Assembly (NCBI RefSeq): GCF_023195925.1
Contig: NZ_JALPRE010000011.1
Span: forward strand, 62,001-126,000
Direction of reading: 5' to 3'
DNA: 64,000 nt
Origin: Aquimarina acroporae
GTDB lineage: Bacteria; Bacteroidota; Bacteroidia; Flavobacteriales; Flavobacteriaceae
A model generated the notes under the pieces. The model was not told the origin of the DNA and did no database searches. It saw nothing but the letters and a program-made list of their open reading frames with translations. Positions within the stretch are counted from its first letter, which is position 1. Each line of letters begins with the position of its first letter. Positions 14,966 through 24,447 of this stretch are shown one piece after another. A program made the position numbers and the translations under genes.

Positions 14966-17038
14966 ATGAAAAAAATCATCTTACTAATGATACTTGCGCT
15001 ACTAACAAACAAAGTATTTTATGCCCAAGAAGATAAATACCTTTGGTTAGAAGAAATAGACGATGACAAAGCTCTCGAATTTGTTGATAACGAGAATAAA
15101 AAAACTGTTGCTAGGTTAACTGCTACACCTTTTTATCAAGATATATATACTAAATCCCTAGATATATTTAATGCTACAGATCGTATTGCATACCCTACTA
15201 CTTATGGTGATTATATCTACAACTTTTGGAAAGACAAAGACCATGTTCGGGGAATTTGGCGACGCACTCCCAAGGCCGAATATGTTAATGGTAATCCTAA
15301 ATGGGAAACCATTTTAGACATAGATGCATTATCCAAAAAGGATGGTAAAAAATGGGTATATAAAGGAGTGAGTGGTTTATACCCAAACTATGATCGGTTT
15401 TTGGTAAGATTATCTGATGGTGGTGGAGACGCTGTCATCATCAAAGAGTTTGATGTGACAAAAAAACAATTTATTGAAGACGGTTTTTATATTCCCGAAT
15501 CTAAAGGTGGTGCCAGCTATGTAGACCTGAACACCTTATTAATTTCATCAGATTTTGGCGAAGGTACTATGACTCCTTCGGGCTATCCAAATCAAGTAAA
15601 GTTATGGAAACGTGATACACCCATAGAAAACGCAAAATTGATTCATGAAGGTGATATACAAGACACGGGGTCTTTTGGAAGCATTTACCGAGATAATGAT
15701 AAAGAATATATTGTTGTCTACAGAGCGAAGACATTTTATACACAAGAGATGAAAGTATGGCACGAAAATAAATTTGTATCTCTAGATATTCCTGAAGATG
15801 CTTCACTAAGTGGGATTTTGAACGATCAAGCTATTCTTGATTTAAAATCAGATTGGACCATAAATGGCAAAACGTATAAGCAAGGCGCTATCATTAGTTT
15901 AAATTTTTCAGATTTGATACAAGGAAAACATAATGTACACTTTATCTATCAGCCAGATGAAAAATCTAGTGTCTATGGGATTTCCGCTACAAAAAACACC
16001 CTATTACTAAATATTTTGAAAGATGTAGCCTGCGAATTGTTCATCTATAAATTTGATGGCAAAAGCTGGAATAATGAAAAAGTTAAGGCTCCAGAATTAG
16101 GTAGATTATCTGTGGTTGCCACGGATCAAAATACAGATGATTACTTTTTTCAATTTGAAAATTTCCTAACCCCTGAAACGGTATATTATGGTAATGCCCA
16201 ATCGAACTCCTTTAAACCGTTTAAATCATTACCTTCATATTTTGATAGCGATAAATTCCAGGTTCAGCAATTCAAGGTAAATTCTAAAGACGGTACGGCT
16301 ATTCCATATTTTGTGGTATCTCCCAAAAATATTACTTATAATGGTAAAAATCCCACTTTAATTTCTGCATATGGTGGATTTGAGTCTTCTTCTTTACCAT
16401 TTTATTCTGGTAGTTATGGAGCCTCTTTATTAGAAAACGGAGTCGTTTTTGTTGTGGCAAATATACGAGGTGGAGGAGAATATGGCCCTAAATGGCATCA
16501 GGCAGGGCTTAAAGAGAAAAGACAAAATGTTTATGATGATTTTCATGCTGTTGCTGAAGACTTAATAGCCAGAAAAATCACCGCTCCTAAACATTTAGGT
16601 ATTCGAGGAGGAAGTAATGGAGGGCTACTGGTAGGAGTTGCATTTACTCAACGTCCTGATTTGTATAATGCCGTGCTTTGTCAAGTTCCTTTGCTGGACA
16701 TGAAACGTTACAACAAATTACTAGCTGGTGCTAGTTGGGTAGGGGAATATGGTAACCCTGATATTCCTGAAGAATGGGCATATATCAAAAAATACTCCCC
16801 ATACCATAACCTAAAACCTAATACTAAATACCCTGAGGTGTTTTTCTATACATCTACTAGAGATGACCGAGTACACCCGGGGCATGCAAGAAAAATGGCA
16901 GCAAAAATGAAAGATATGGGATACTCTATTTTTTACTATGAAAATACAGAAGGAGGACACGCAGGTTCTTCTACCAATGAACAACGTGCAAAATCTACGG
17001 CGTTATCATTTTCATATCTATTGATGAAATTAAAGTAA
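14966..17038 (+). CDS. Prolyl oligopeptidase family serine peptidase (S9A), exported
   Basis: Prolyl oligopeptidases cut short peptides after proline; a seven-bladed propeller covers the alpha/beta hydrolase active site. The 690-residue protein has a signal peptide (to VFYAQ, residue 21), an S9 N-terminal start (DKYLWLEEIDDDKALEFVDN), and a C-terminal hydrolase domain from about 440. The catalytic triad is visible: Ser550 in RGGSNGGLL, Asp in the RDDRVHP motif (633-634), and His665 in EGGHAG. Its length fits the family. It is a single gene between two intergenic regions, with a strong terminator at 17112. A dipeptide-to-tetrapeptide scavenging role in the periplasm is inferred. Confidence 0.93.
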   Translation: MKKIILLMILALLTNKVFYAQEDKYLWLEEIDDDKALEFVDNENKKTVARLTATPFYQDIYTKSLDIFNATDRIAYPTTYGDYIYNFWKDKDHVRGIWRRTPKAEYVNGNPKWETILDIDALSKKDGKKWVYKGVSGLYPNYDRFLVRLSDGGGDAVIIKEFDVTKKQFIEDGFYIPESKGGASYVDLNTLLISSDFGEGTMTPSGYPNQVKLWKRDTPIENAKLIHEGDIQDTGSFGSIYRDNDKEYIVVYRAKTFYTQEMKVWHENKFVSLDIPEDASLSGILNDQAILDLKSDWTINGKTYKQGAIISLNFSDLIQGKHNVHFIYQPDEKSSVYGISATKNTLLLNILKDVACELFIYKFDGKSWNNEKVKAPELGRLSVVATDQNTDDYFFQFENFLTPETVYYGNAQSNSFKPFKSLPSYFDSDKFQVQQFKVNSKDGTAIPYFVVSPKNITYNGKNPTLISAYGGFESSSLPFYSGSYGASLLENGVVFVVANIRGGGEYGPKWHQAGLKEKRQNVYDDFHAVAEDLIARKITAPKHLGIRGGSNGGLLVGVAFTQRPDLYNAVLCQVPLLDMKRYNKLLAGASWVGEYGNPDIPEEWAYIKKYSPYHNLKPNTKYPEVFFYTSTRDDRVHPGHARKMAAKMKDMGYSIFYYENTEGGHAGSSTNEQRAKSTALSFSYLLMKLK

Positions 17039-17415
17039 TAATATTCAATACTCCTAGAAGTAGTGACCTCAACTATTCAAGCTTGTATGGAGTTATTCTG
17101 ATGAAAATAAGAACGATCACTCAAAAGGTGATCGTTTTTTGATACTATTTACTCAGTTTCATTTTTTGAAACTAGAATTTCATAATATCGCCTTACAAAC
17201 TTATGGAAGTTGGAGCTCCACTTTGTTTAATTAAGTTCAATACCGAAATTCTCAATCTATATTTGCTTATGCCTAAATATGATAAAGAATGCATCAAAAC
17301 AATACATATTGACCATACTGTAGTAATGGATCCTTATTCTAAACAGTAATTAAGTGTGATGTGATACAAGATAGAAAACATCTTGTTTTACAATTGGCGT
17401 GTTAAATCGATCAGA
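17039..17415. other. Intergenic region between convergent genes, 377 bp
   Basis: It contains the oligopeptidase terminator at 17112-17140. The remaining 270 bp hold only short frames in AT-rich sequence, and nothing is supportable as a gene or RNA. Confidence 0.6.
17112..17140 (+). terminator. Intrinsic terminator of the oligopeptidase gene
   Basis: The perfect 9-bp stem AACGATCAC/GTGATCGTT, with a 7-nt loop, is followed by TTTT. It lies 73 bp after the stop codon at 17038. Confidence 0.85.
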
Positions 17416-17802
17416 CTAATTAAAATTAATCGTACAGCTTTTTGATTGCCCAAACCATTTTACGCGGTTTCTAGAAGCCATTTTGTAAATTCCGTCGCGA
17501 ATCATTCTTGGCACAAAAGCAAGTAGCGCAGCTACCAATTTCCAACGAGGTATTTTTGAGACAATTCTTAAAAAGCCATCAGAATGGGTATGTGCACCAT
17601 GCTCATCGATTAGAATTACCGTTTCTAATCGCTCTAGCGGGTAACCCTGTTCTTTTAAGAACTGCTGCCCTTGTGGCGATTGAAATGGTACAAACTGGAA
17701 AATATCTTCTGGAGCAAATTTTAGTAACCACCCTACTACTCCATTACATAAATTGCATTCTCCATCAAAAATGATTGTACTTTTAGTTGCCATAGCTTCC
17801 AT
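17416..17802 (-). CDS. DCC-family thiol-disulfide oxidoreductase-like protein (DUF393)
   Basis: A 128-residue protein with the family signature IIFDGECNLCNGVVGWLL near the N-terminus, with Cys16 and Cys19 as the redox-type CxxC pair. The second half has the typical hydrophobic helix KLVAALLAFVPRMIRDGIY and a basic C-terminus, RNRVKWFGQSKSC. The family is named for its DxxCxxC motif and predicted to have a thioredoxin-like role, but its substrate is not known. The start is ATG 17802; a second ATG at codon 4 (17793) would also keep the motif. It follows the ABC transporter genes by 27 bp and may be co-transcribed with them. Confidence 0.88.
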   Translation of the reverse strand: MEAMATKSTIIFDGECNLCNGVVGWLLKFAPEDIFQFVPFQSPQGQQFLKEQGYPLERLETVILIDEHGAHTHSDGFLRIVSKIPRWKLVAALLAFVPRMIRDGIYKMASRNRVKWFGQSKSCTINFN

Positions 17803-17829
17803 CTTGTTGGTTTTTAATTGATTGTGATC

Positions 17830-18498
17830 TTATAGTCGCACAAAACCATCAATCATTTCAATAGCACGATGAGAATTTTTATAAATTTTAGGATTATGCG
17901 TTGCCATGACCACTGTTTTGCCCTTATTTTCGGTAATATCTTTCAGCAGTTCAAACACCATTTCTGTGTTTTTTTGGTCAAGATTCCCTGTGGGTTCGTC
18001 GGCCACAATTAAATTAGGGTTGTTGATAAGGGCTCTGGCAATTGCCACCCGTTGCTGTTGTCCTCCAGATAGTTTATACGAAGGTCGAAACGCCAGATCT
18101 TTCATTCCGATTTCCTCTAAAAGAGTCATTGCATCTGCTTTAATCTCTTCTTTGGTGCGATCTCGTAGCTTCATAGCTGGTAACATAATGTTTTGCAAGA
18201 CATTAAATTCTGGCAACAAATAATGAAACTGATACACAAAACCTATGTGCTCATTTCTAAAATTGGTAAGCTCTATCGATGATAACGACTTAATATCTCT
18301 ACCTTGAGTCTGTAAGCTTCCATCAAAATCGGTATCAAGAGTAGACAAAATATATAACAAAGTAGATTTACCGCTGCCTGATTCGCCATAGACTGATATC
18401 AACTCCCCATCATGAAGTTGTAAAGACACATCGTGCAGTACCTGATGCCTCTCGGGATCTTTAAAATATTTATTGATGTGGGTTGCTTCTAGTATCAT
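17830..18498 (-). CDS. ABC transporter ATP-binding protein (LolD/MacB type)
   Basis: A 222-residue ATPase that powers the permease encoded just upstream. Walker A is GESGSGKST (38-46), the signature is LSGGQQQRVAIARAL, and Walker B is LIVADEPTGNLD, followed by the H-loop VMATHNP. The sequence FVYQFHYLLPEFNVLQNIMLP is typical of the LolD/MacB/FtsE branch. These systems move lipoproteins out of the inner membrane or expel compounds by mechanical transmission, not by classic transport. It overlaps the permease stop by 4 nt. Which cargo is handled cannot be told from sequence; a lipoprotein-release role fits the lipoprotein-rich genome. Confidence 0.92.
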   Translation of the reverse strand: MILEATHINKYFKDPERHQVLHDVSLQLHDGELISVYGESGSGKSTLLYILSTLDTDFDGSLQTQGRDIKSLSSIELTNFRNEHIGFVYQFHYLLPEFNVLQNIMLPAMKLRDRTKEEIKADAMTLLEEIGMKDLAFRPSYKLSGGQQQRVAIARALINNPNLIVADEPTGNLDQKNTEMVFELLKDITENKGKTVVMATHNPKIYKNSHRAIEMIDGFVRL

Positions 18499-19709
18499 GC
18501 GCCTCTTATAATGGTTACAGGATCAACTTTACTTGCCTTTTTCGACGGAAAATATCCCGCCAGTATTGTGGTGAGTACTCCAAAAACGAACCCCATGAGA
18601 TAGTATACCGGGGTAAAGTTGATCGGGTATGTATCTACAATAATAAAATCTGAAGTGTCTAAAGGCGTTACCGAAATACCATAACTAATCGCATAGCCCA
18701 ACGCTATACCTAGTATCGCTCCCAACACACCTATAATAATTGATTGTACTAAAAAAATAAAAACGATATCGCCACTGGCATACCCCATGGTTTTTAACAC
18801 TGCAATATCTTTGCGCTTCTGGATCACGGTAATATTCAAAATGTTATAAATCCCAAATCCTGCAACCAGCAACAATGCAAAAGATACCGACCAGGTCAAA
18901 ATATCCCTTACCTTATTACCAATAACAATAGTCTTATTGCTATCCTGCCAATCTTCGACCACAACGTCATCATGTCGACTGGTAATCTTTGACTTAAGAG
19001 CAATATTATTTCGATCTTTTAGCTTAATATGAATATGAGTTGTTGTTTGTTCCTGTCCGAGTAGCTTTTGAAGTGTATTTGCTGAAAAGTAGGTACGTAC
19101 ATTATCGATTGTGGTGATCCCAAAACTAAAAACACCTCCAACCTTGAGCTGTGTTCTTTTACCGTTGGGTAATATCATTTTAAGTTCGTCACCCACCGAG
19201 ACCTGAAGCTTTTTGGCCAAACTTACCCCCAACAAAATAGAGTTTTCATCCTTCAAGCTCTCAAAACCTTTACCGTCTAATAAACGACGCTCCAGTTCAA
19301 CCATGTGTTTTTCCTCTTCAGGAAACACTCCGTTAATACCACCAGGCAATTGCATGGTATTGCTTATTAAAATAGCCGGTGACTGCACCTGATGTGCAAA
19401 AGATTGCACGTTTTCATCTTCGGTTAACAGTTGGTCTATCTCTGTTACGTCTGGTAATGATGAAATTCGTGTTTCAAATTTCTTATGCTTTTGAGCATCC
19501 TTTTTGGCGCCAACAGTAATGTCTGGACTTCCGTTAAACACAGCATCGTCTAAAAAGTCATTCACCCCAGTCATAAAGTTGATCATTACAATAAATGTAG
19601 TGACTCCCAACATGACACCTAGGGTTGCCAAAATGCTCTGCTTCTTTCTTGATAACAGATACTGAAGCGCGATAAAAATATTGGTTCGATTAAAAACTGT
19701 GTTAGACAT
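18495..19709 (-). CDS. ABC transporter permease (MacB/LolCE/FtsX type)
   Basis: A 404-residue permease with the MacB-type layout: one membrane segment near the N-terminus (about 27-49, ATLGVMLGVTTFIVMINFM), a large periplasmic domain (about 50-275), then three membrane segments in the last 130 residues, including SVSFALLLVAGFGIYNILNI and the FtsX-like QKRKDIAVLKTMGYASGDI. It ends with AGYFPSKKASKVDPVTIIRGA, the usual coupling region. It is the first gene of the pair and is translationally coupled to the ATPase. The 376 bp upstream hold its promoter and that of the divergent T9SS gene. Confidence 0.9.
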   Translation of the reverse strand: MSNTVFNRTNIFIALQYLLSRKKQSILATLGVMLGVTTFIVMINFMTGVNDFLDDAVFNGSPDITVGAKKDAQKHKKFETRISSLPDVTEIDQLLTEDENVQSFAHQVQSPAILISNTMQLPGGINGVFPEEEKHMVELERRLLDGKGFESLKDENSILLGVSLAKKLQVSVGDELKMILPNGKRTQLKVGGVFSFGITTIDNVRTYFSANTLQKLLGQEQTTTHIHIKLKDRNNIALKSKITSRHDDVVVEDWQDSNKTIVIGNKVRDILTWSVSFALLLVAGFGIYNILNITVIQKRKDIAVLKTMGYASGDIVFIFLVQSIIIGVLGAILGIALGYAISYGISVTPLDTSDFIIVDTYPINFTPVYYLMGFVFGVLTTILAGYFPSKKASKVDPVTIIRGA

Positions 19710-20085
19710 GTAGCATAGGTCGAAAAAGTTACCTCTAGATTACAAACATTTATATGAGTTACTGTATTCCAAGTTATTAGGCTATAAACTACAATTTTAT
19801 CGATAAAAGTCTTACCCACCAAATTAGGTTCTAAAATAATGTTAATAATTTCGTATTTACTTCTGTTTTATCTTGTGTGTGAATAATCAAATGATTAGTT
19901 TTGCATTACGGTTATCACGTACAATGTATGAGTTAATTGTTTTCCTTCCCCCCGTTGTAATTATCAGAATATTTAAAGTAAGTTTTACATCTGTATCTAC
20001 CCCTATTTACCTAAATTGTGTTCATCACTTTTGGTTAAGTAATACAGAGTGATATAGAATATAAATTATATAGTATCATATAGTT
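19710..20085. other. Divergent intergenic region, 376 bp
   Basis: It lies between the ABC permease and the T9SS adhesin-like gene and must carry both promoters. On the plus strand a TTTG at 20030-20033, 19 bp before TATAGAAT at 20053, is a loose match to the Bacteroidota -33/-7 pattern. No small gene or RNA structure was seen. Confidence 0.4.
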
Positions 20086-23000
20086 ATGAGAAAACTATTA
20101 CTCATTTTTATTATTTTTCTTTTGGGAAACCAGCTGGTTTCTGCGCAGGCAGATTATATAAGTTGGGAATTTCGAGGTGGTCGTTTGCTTAGCAATCCCG
20201 ATGGCACCAGTAGAGGACCGGGGCCAGAACCTGCAGGATTAGATGTAGCAGATATCCCAAGTACGCCCATTACTCTAGGTCGATTGCAATCTGCCATTCT
20301 GGGTGATCTTGACGATGATGATGATCTTGATTTTTTATCTGGAAGTCAAGGAGGAACGGTGCATTACTATCAAAACACCGGAACCCCAACTGCTCCGAAT
20401 TGGGTAGCCGCTTCTATCCCTACTCTCGATACAATTTGGATTGACAGCGGAAGCGCTGTTAGAAACCAGAATCGCCCACAATGGGTAGATATCGATAATG
20501 ATGACGATTTAGATTTATTTATTGGTACCGAACGTGATTATGAAGGTGATGGAGATAACGATATCTTATTTTACAGAAACATAGGTACCCCCGATACTCC
20601 GGTCTTTCAATACCGTGCCGAGGGAATTCCTGGGTTAAATGAAATCGAAGTAGCAGAATTTCCTGGCTTAGGTTTTGTAGATCTTGATGATGATAATGAC
20701 CTCGATTTGGTAACACTGGGAAGTGATAAGCTTACCTATTTTAAAAATATTGGTGACATCAATAATCCTATTTTTGAACGACAGTCTGAAGCTGACAGCC
20801 CTTGGGATGACGAAGATGCATATAATAATATGGATGTACCTGTACCTGTATTTGAAGATTTTGATAAAGATGGAGATTACGACATGTTCTTTATGATCGA
20901 TACTGGTTTTGTGCGATGGATCGAAAACGTAGGTACCAAAACAGAACCCGATTTTGGTTCTGAACCTCAACAACTCTTTAATGGTGAATTAACCCAAGGA
21001 GAAATAGGAAGTTTCCCAACCATAGACTTTGGAGATGTAGATGGTGATGGACTAAAAGATGCTATTTTAGGAAGTTTTAATGTAGCACGATTTGCATGGT
21101 TTCGTCAAGTTCCGGTTTGTGTATCTCCTACCACACCAACCGTAAATTTTACTCCGGTTACTTGTGAAGGTGACACTTCTACAATCACCATTTCTGGGAA
21201 CCTGAATATTGCCTCGACCTGGTCGATCTATACCGATTCTTGTGGAGGAACACCGATAGGCACAACAACAACAAATACCTCAACTTTTGAAGTAACTCCA
21301 ACCGCGCCAAGTACCACCTATTACATTCGAGGAGAAGACGCAGGGTTATCTTGTATCGATGAGACTACTGCGATTTGTGTAGAAATTACCATTCCTGTAA
21401 ATGCTATAGACGATCCTGGTTTTAATTATAGTGATAGTTCTTATTGCTCTAATGATACCAACCCTACGCCAACCATTACCGGAACAACAGGAGGAACCTT
21501 TACCACAACAGCAGGGCTTAGTATTGATGAGGATACAGGTGAAATAGATATAGCCAACTCTACTCCCGCTACCTATACCATAACCTATACAACCAATGGC
21601 ACTTGCCCAGATAGCAGTGATGTGGAGGTAACTATTATACCGCAAGACGATGCAACTTTTAGTTTTGATGCAAGCTCATATTGTACAAATGACAGCAATC
21701 CTACACCAACAATTACAGGAACATCTGGAGGAACCTTTACTTCTACTATAGGATTAAGCATTGACCCAGGAACCGGGGCCATAGATATCGCCAATTCTAC
21801 TCCGGCAACTTATACAGTGACCTATACAACAAATGGCACTTGCCCAAATAGTAGTACTATAGACATAACCATTATACAACAAGATGATGCAACCTTCAGT
21901 TTTGATGCAGGATCTTATTGTTCTAATGATCCCAATCCTGCTCCAACCATTACCGGAACCACAGGAGGAACATTTACCACAACAGCAGGGCTTAGTATTG
22001 ATGAGGATACAGGTGAAATAGATATAGCCAACTCTACTCCTGCTACCTATACTATAACCTATACAACCAATGGCACTTGTCCAGATAGCAGTGATGTAGA
22101 GGTAACTATTATACAGCTAGACGATGCAACTTTTAGTTTTGATGCAAGCTCATATTGTACAAATGACAGCAATCCTACACCAACAATTACAGGAACATCT
22201 GGAGGAACATTTACTTCTACTGCGGGATTAAGCATTGACCCGGGAACCGGGGCTATAGATATCGCTAATTCAACTCCGGCAACTTATACAGTGACCTATA
22301 CAACCAGTGGCACTTGCCCAAATAGTAGTACTGTAGACATAACCATTATACAACAAGATGATGCAACCTTCAGTTTTGATGCAGGATCTTATTGTTCTAA
22401 TGATCCCAATCCTGCTCCAACCATTACCGGAGCGACTGGAGGAACCTTTAGTTCGACAACTGGTCTGAGTATTGATTCTAGCACTGGGGTAATTGATCTC
22501 ACAAATTCAACACCAGCGACCTATACAATAACCTACATTACTAGTGGAGCTTGCCCGAATAATAGCGAAGTAGAAATTACCATCATACCTCAGGAAGACG
22601 CAAGTTTTAATTACGATGATATTGCATATTGTATTAACGACAGCAACCCTGTTCCTAACATTACCGGAACTATTGGAGGGACCTTTAGTTCAACTACTGG
22701 ATTACTTATAAATTCAAATACTGGAACCATAGATCTTGTCAATTCTACCCCTGGTGTCTATACCATAACCTATACTACCAGTGGTACCTGTCCAAACACA
22801 GATACAACTGAAGTTACCATTAATGCGATACCTGTAGTAACCGTTCAAGACGATTCGCCTACTTTAGTTGCAAATACCATCACAAATGCTACCTACCAAT
22901 GGTTCAATTGTGATACAGATCAAGCGGTTGCAGGAGAAACAGATGCTACTTTTACTGCAACTATAAATGGTTCTTATGCGGTAGAGGTCACCGTAAATGG

Positions 23001-23268
23001 ATGTACTTCGAGATCTGAATGTTTCACTGTAGACAACGTAAAAGATGGTACTATTGCTTCTTTTAAAATATATCCTAACCCTACCGAAGGTATGATTACC
23101 GTTACTTTACCACAGATAAACACAATAACGGTATACAACTACTACGGAAGAGTGGTTCTTGAAACATCACAAAATACGTTTGATACCTCAAAACTACAAT
23201 CGGGAGTATATTTTATGAGAATTGAAACGAATGAAGGAAGAACAACAAAGAAATTTGTAAAGCGTTAA
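20086..23268 (+). CDS. T9SS-secreted protein with VCBS/FG-GAP propeller and six long repeats
   Basis: A 1060-residue exported protein. A signal peptide ends VSAQ (residue 21). Residues about 60-340 are VCBS/FG-GAP repeats with acidic calcium-type loops (GDLDDDDDLDFLSG, DIDNDDDLDLFIG, DFDKDGDYDMFF, DVDGDGLKDAILG). A linker with Cys pairs leads to six repeats of 79 residues (21409-22830), each beginning like DDATFSFDASSYC and containing STPATYTxTYTTxGTCPxS. A short Ig-like segment and a T9SS type A sorting domain follow (FKIYPNPTEGMITV to TTKKFVKR), as in proteins exported by the gliding/secretion machinery. A surface adhesin or scaffold role is inferred. Strong terminator downstream. Confidence 0.9.
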   Translation: MRKLLLIFIIFLLGNQLVSAQADYISWEFRGGRLLSNPDGTSRGPGPEPAGLDVADIPSTPITLGRLQSAILGDLDDDDDLDFLSGSQGGTVHYYQNTGTPTAPNWVAASIPTLDTIWIDSGSAVRNQNRPQWVDIDNDDDLDLFIGTERDYEGDGDNDILFYRNIGTPDTPVFQYRAEGIPGLNEIEVAEFPGLGFVDLDDDNDLDLVTLGSDKLTYFKNIGDINNPIFERQSEADSPWDDEDAYNNMDVPVPVFEDFDKDGDYDMFFMIDTGFVRWIENVGTKTEPDFGSEPQQLFNGELTQGEIGSFPTIDFGDVDGDGLKDAILGSFNVARFAWFRQVPVCVSPTTPTVNFTPVTCEGDTSTITISGNLNIASTWSIYTDSCGGTPIGTTTTNTSTFEVTPTAPSTTYYIRGEDAGLSCIDETTAICVEITIPVNAIDDPGFNYSDSSYCSNDTNPTPTITGTTGGTFTTTAGLSIDEDTGEIDIANSTPATYTITYTTNGTCPDSSDVEVTIIPQDDATFSFDASSYCTNDSNPTPTITGTSGGTFTSTIGLSIDPGTGAIDIANSTPATYTVTYTTNGTCPNSSTIDITIIQQDDATFSFDAGSYCSNDPNPAPTITGTTGGTFTTTAGLSIDEDTGEIDIANSTPATYTITYTTNGTCPDSSDVEVTIIQLDDATFSFDASSYCTNDSNPTPTITGTSGGTFTSTAGLSIDPGTGAIDIANSTPATYTVTYTTSGTCPNSSTVDITIIQQDDATFSFDAGSYCSNDPNPAPTITGATGGTFSSTTGLSIDSSTGVIDLTNSTPATYTITYITSGACPNNSEVEITIIPQEDASFNYDDIAYCINDSNPVPNITGTIGGTFSSTTGLLINSNTGTIDLVNSTPGVYTITYTTSGTCPNTDTTEVTINAIPVVTVQDDSPTLVANTITNATYQWFNCDTDQAVAGETDATFTATINGSYAVEVTVNGCTSRSECFTVDNVKDGTIASFKIYPNPTEGMITVTLPQINTITVYNYYGRVVLETSQNTFDTSKLQSGVYFMRIETNEGRTTKKFVKR
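21409..22830 (+). repeat. Six 237-bp coding tandem repeats
   Basis: Each unit encodes 79 residues with two Cys. Units 1 and 3, and units 2 and 4, are nearly identical at the DNA level (the same GCAGGGCTTA occurs at 21511 and 21985, exactly 474 bp apart), so a two-unit block has been duplicated. Unit 6 is the most divergent. The array is prone to length change by slippage or recombination. Confidence 0.85.
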
Positions 23269-23296
23269 CCATATCCCGACACTTTACAATAATTGG

Positions 23297-23326
23297 AACC
23301 TCCTGTTTTTGCAGGAGGTTTTTTAT
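23297..23326 (+). terminator. Intrinsic terminator of the T9SS gene
   Basis: The stem AACCTCCTG/CAGGAGGTT with a 6-nt loop is followed by TTTTATTT, 28 bp after the stop at 23268. The opposite strand lacks a good T-run, and the next gene converges, ending at 23323 inside the hairpin. Confidence 0.88.
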
Positions 23327-23688
23327 TTAGATCTCTTTTTGCTACGCTTGGCCAAAGGGTTAAAATCTAGACATAATTGTAACCAATAATCGAGGTCTTT
23401 GTCTAAATCAAAACCATCGGGTGCTACAAATACAAAACCTTTCATGGGTCGTCCGGTAAAATCCATAGGTAAACAACCTTCTCTCTTCATTGCCTCATCC
23501 ATGGCATCTATTCCTATTCTTGCCATAAGTAAATCCATTTCTTTTTTCTTATCAAAATGAATCCCACAACACATCTTATCATCGACCATAAAACAGAGTC
23601 CGCCCATCATTTTTCTGGCTTCAAAACCTACTTTTTTCTCCTGAAAAAACTGTCGTATACGGTCTGCTAGAAATTCATTATATGCCAT
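23323..23688 (-). CDS. TfoX/Sxy N-terminal domain protein
   Basis: A 121-residue protein made of a single TfoX N-terminal-like domain: NEFLADRIRQFF, then EARKMMGGLCFMVDDKMCCGI, then PMKGFVFVAP. The name comes from the Haemophilus competence regulator, but short stand-alone proteins like this one in Bacteroidota have no shown role in competence. The C-terminus is strongly basic (LAKRSKKRSK), so nucleic acid contact is possible. It starts 2 bp after the stop of the DUF2461 gene, so the two are co-transcribed. The stop codon overlaps the terminator hairpin of the convergent gene. Confidence 0.85.
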   Translation of the reverse strand: MAYNEFLADRIRQFFQEKKVGFEARKMMGGLCFMVDDKMCCGIHFDKKKEMDLLMARIGIDAMDEAMKREGCLPMDFTGRPMKGFVFVAPDGFDLDKDLDYWLQLCLDFNPLAKRSKKRSK

Positions 23689-23690
23689 TG

Positions 23691-24368
23691 TTATTGTATT
23701 GCTTTAGTTAAATATTCGTTTACAGGTCGCATACTTCTCCAATAGTCCATCAATGTATCCAGTAAATGAGTGCTCATAATCAAATCAGGAGACGCTTCAG
23801 CTACAAAGTAAAATTGTTTATGAGCTATAAGCGGTTCCTTCTTACAAGATTCTTGCCACTCTTTAGGAATACGTTTCATGATATCCCCCTTAATCTCTCC
23901 AAATTTTTGTGAGAACTTTTTATCTTCAATTAACGATCTAAACACCTTAGGTTCTTTAGCAATGGTAGTTCTTATTTTTGCAAGTTGCTCTTTGGAAGGA
24001 CCAAAACACCCACCCATTATCCCAATCATTTCGGGAGAAAAGCGGATAAATATACCCGGTATACTCTTATCTTTTCGACCTCCATTAGAAATAAATGCGG
24101 TGTAATGAAGATTGTAGGGAGATTTATCTTTGGAAAAGCGAACATCCCTATGTATTCGTAAAATACAATCTTTGGGAGCGACTGTTAAACCCTGATCTTC
24201 TTTTTGAATTTCCTTAATCATAGCTTCTACAAAAAGAGTGAATGGCTGTTTTATACTTAACTCATATCTTTTCTTATTTGCATGAAACCATTCTTTATGG
24301 TTGTTACTACTTAACGCCTTAAAGAAATCAATAAAATCATTCGTAAAATACTGCATAGTGTTATTCAT
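23691..24368 (-). CDS. DUF2461 family protein
   Basis: A 225-residue protein matching the uncharacterised DUF2461 family from its typical features: an N-terminal FFKALSSNNHKEWFHANKKRYE, the central RIHRDVRFSKDKSPYNLHYT, and GIMGGCFGPSKEQLAKIR in place of the usual GGGFYMPEP-like loop. The family is widespread in Bacteroidota and of unknown function. It is followed at 2 bp by the TfoX-like gene. No signal peptide, so cytoplasmic. The start is ATG 24368; ATG at codon 5 is an alternative. Confidence 0.85.
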   Translation of the reverse strand: MNNTMQYFTNDFIDFFKALSSNNHKEWFHANKKRYELSIKQPFTLFVEAMIKEIQKEDQGLTVAPKDCILRIHRDVRFSKDKSPYNLHYTAFISNGGRKDKSIPGIFIRFSPEMIGIMGGCFGPSKEQLAKIRTTIAKEPKVFRSLIEDKKFSQKFGEIKGDIMKRIPKEWQESCKKEPLIAHKQFYFVAEASPDLIMSTHLLDTLMDYWRSMRPVNEYLTKAIQ

Positions 24369-24447
24369 TTAACAAGACCAGACCTTTTGAAGTTTGAATT
24401 TTTGCTAACTCGCTTCATACTCAAAAGGTCACGGTCTCATAGAAACG

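Noticed and set aside
21409..22830. CRISPR-like array
   Set aside because: The repeats are 237 bp, contiguous without spacers, and stay in one protein reading frame, so they are coding tandem repeats.
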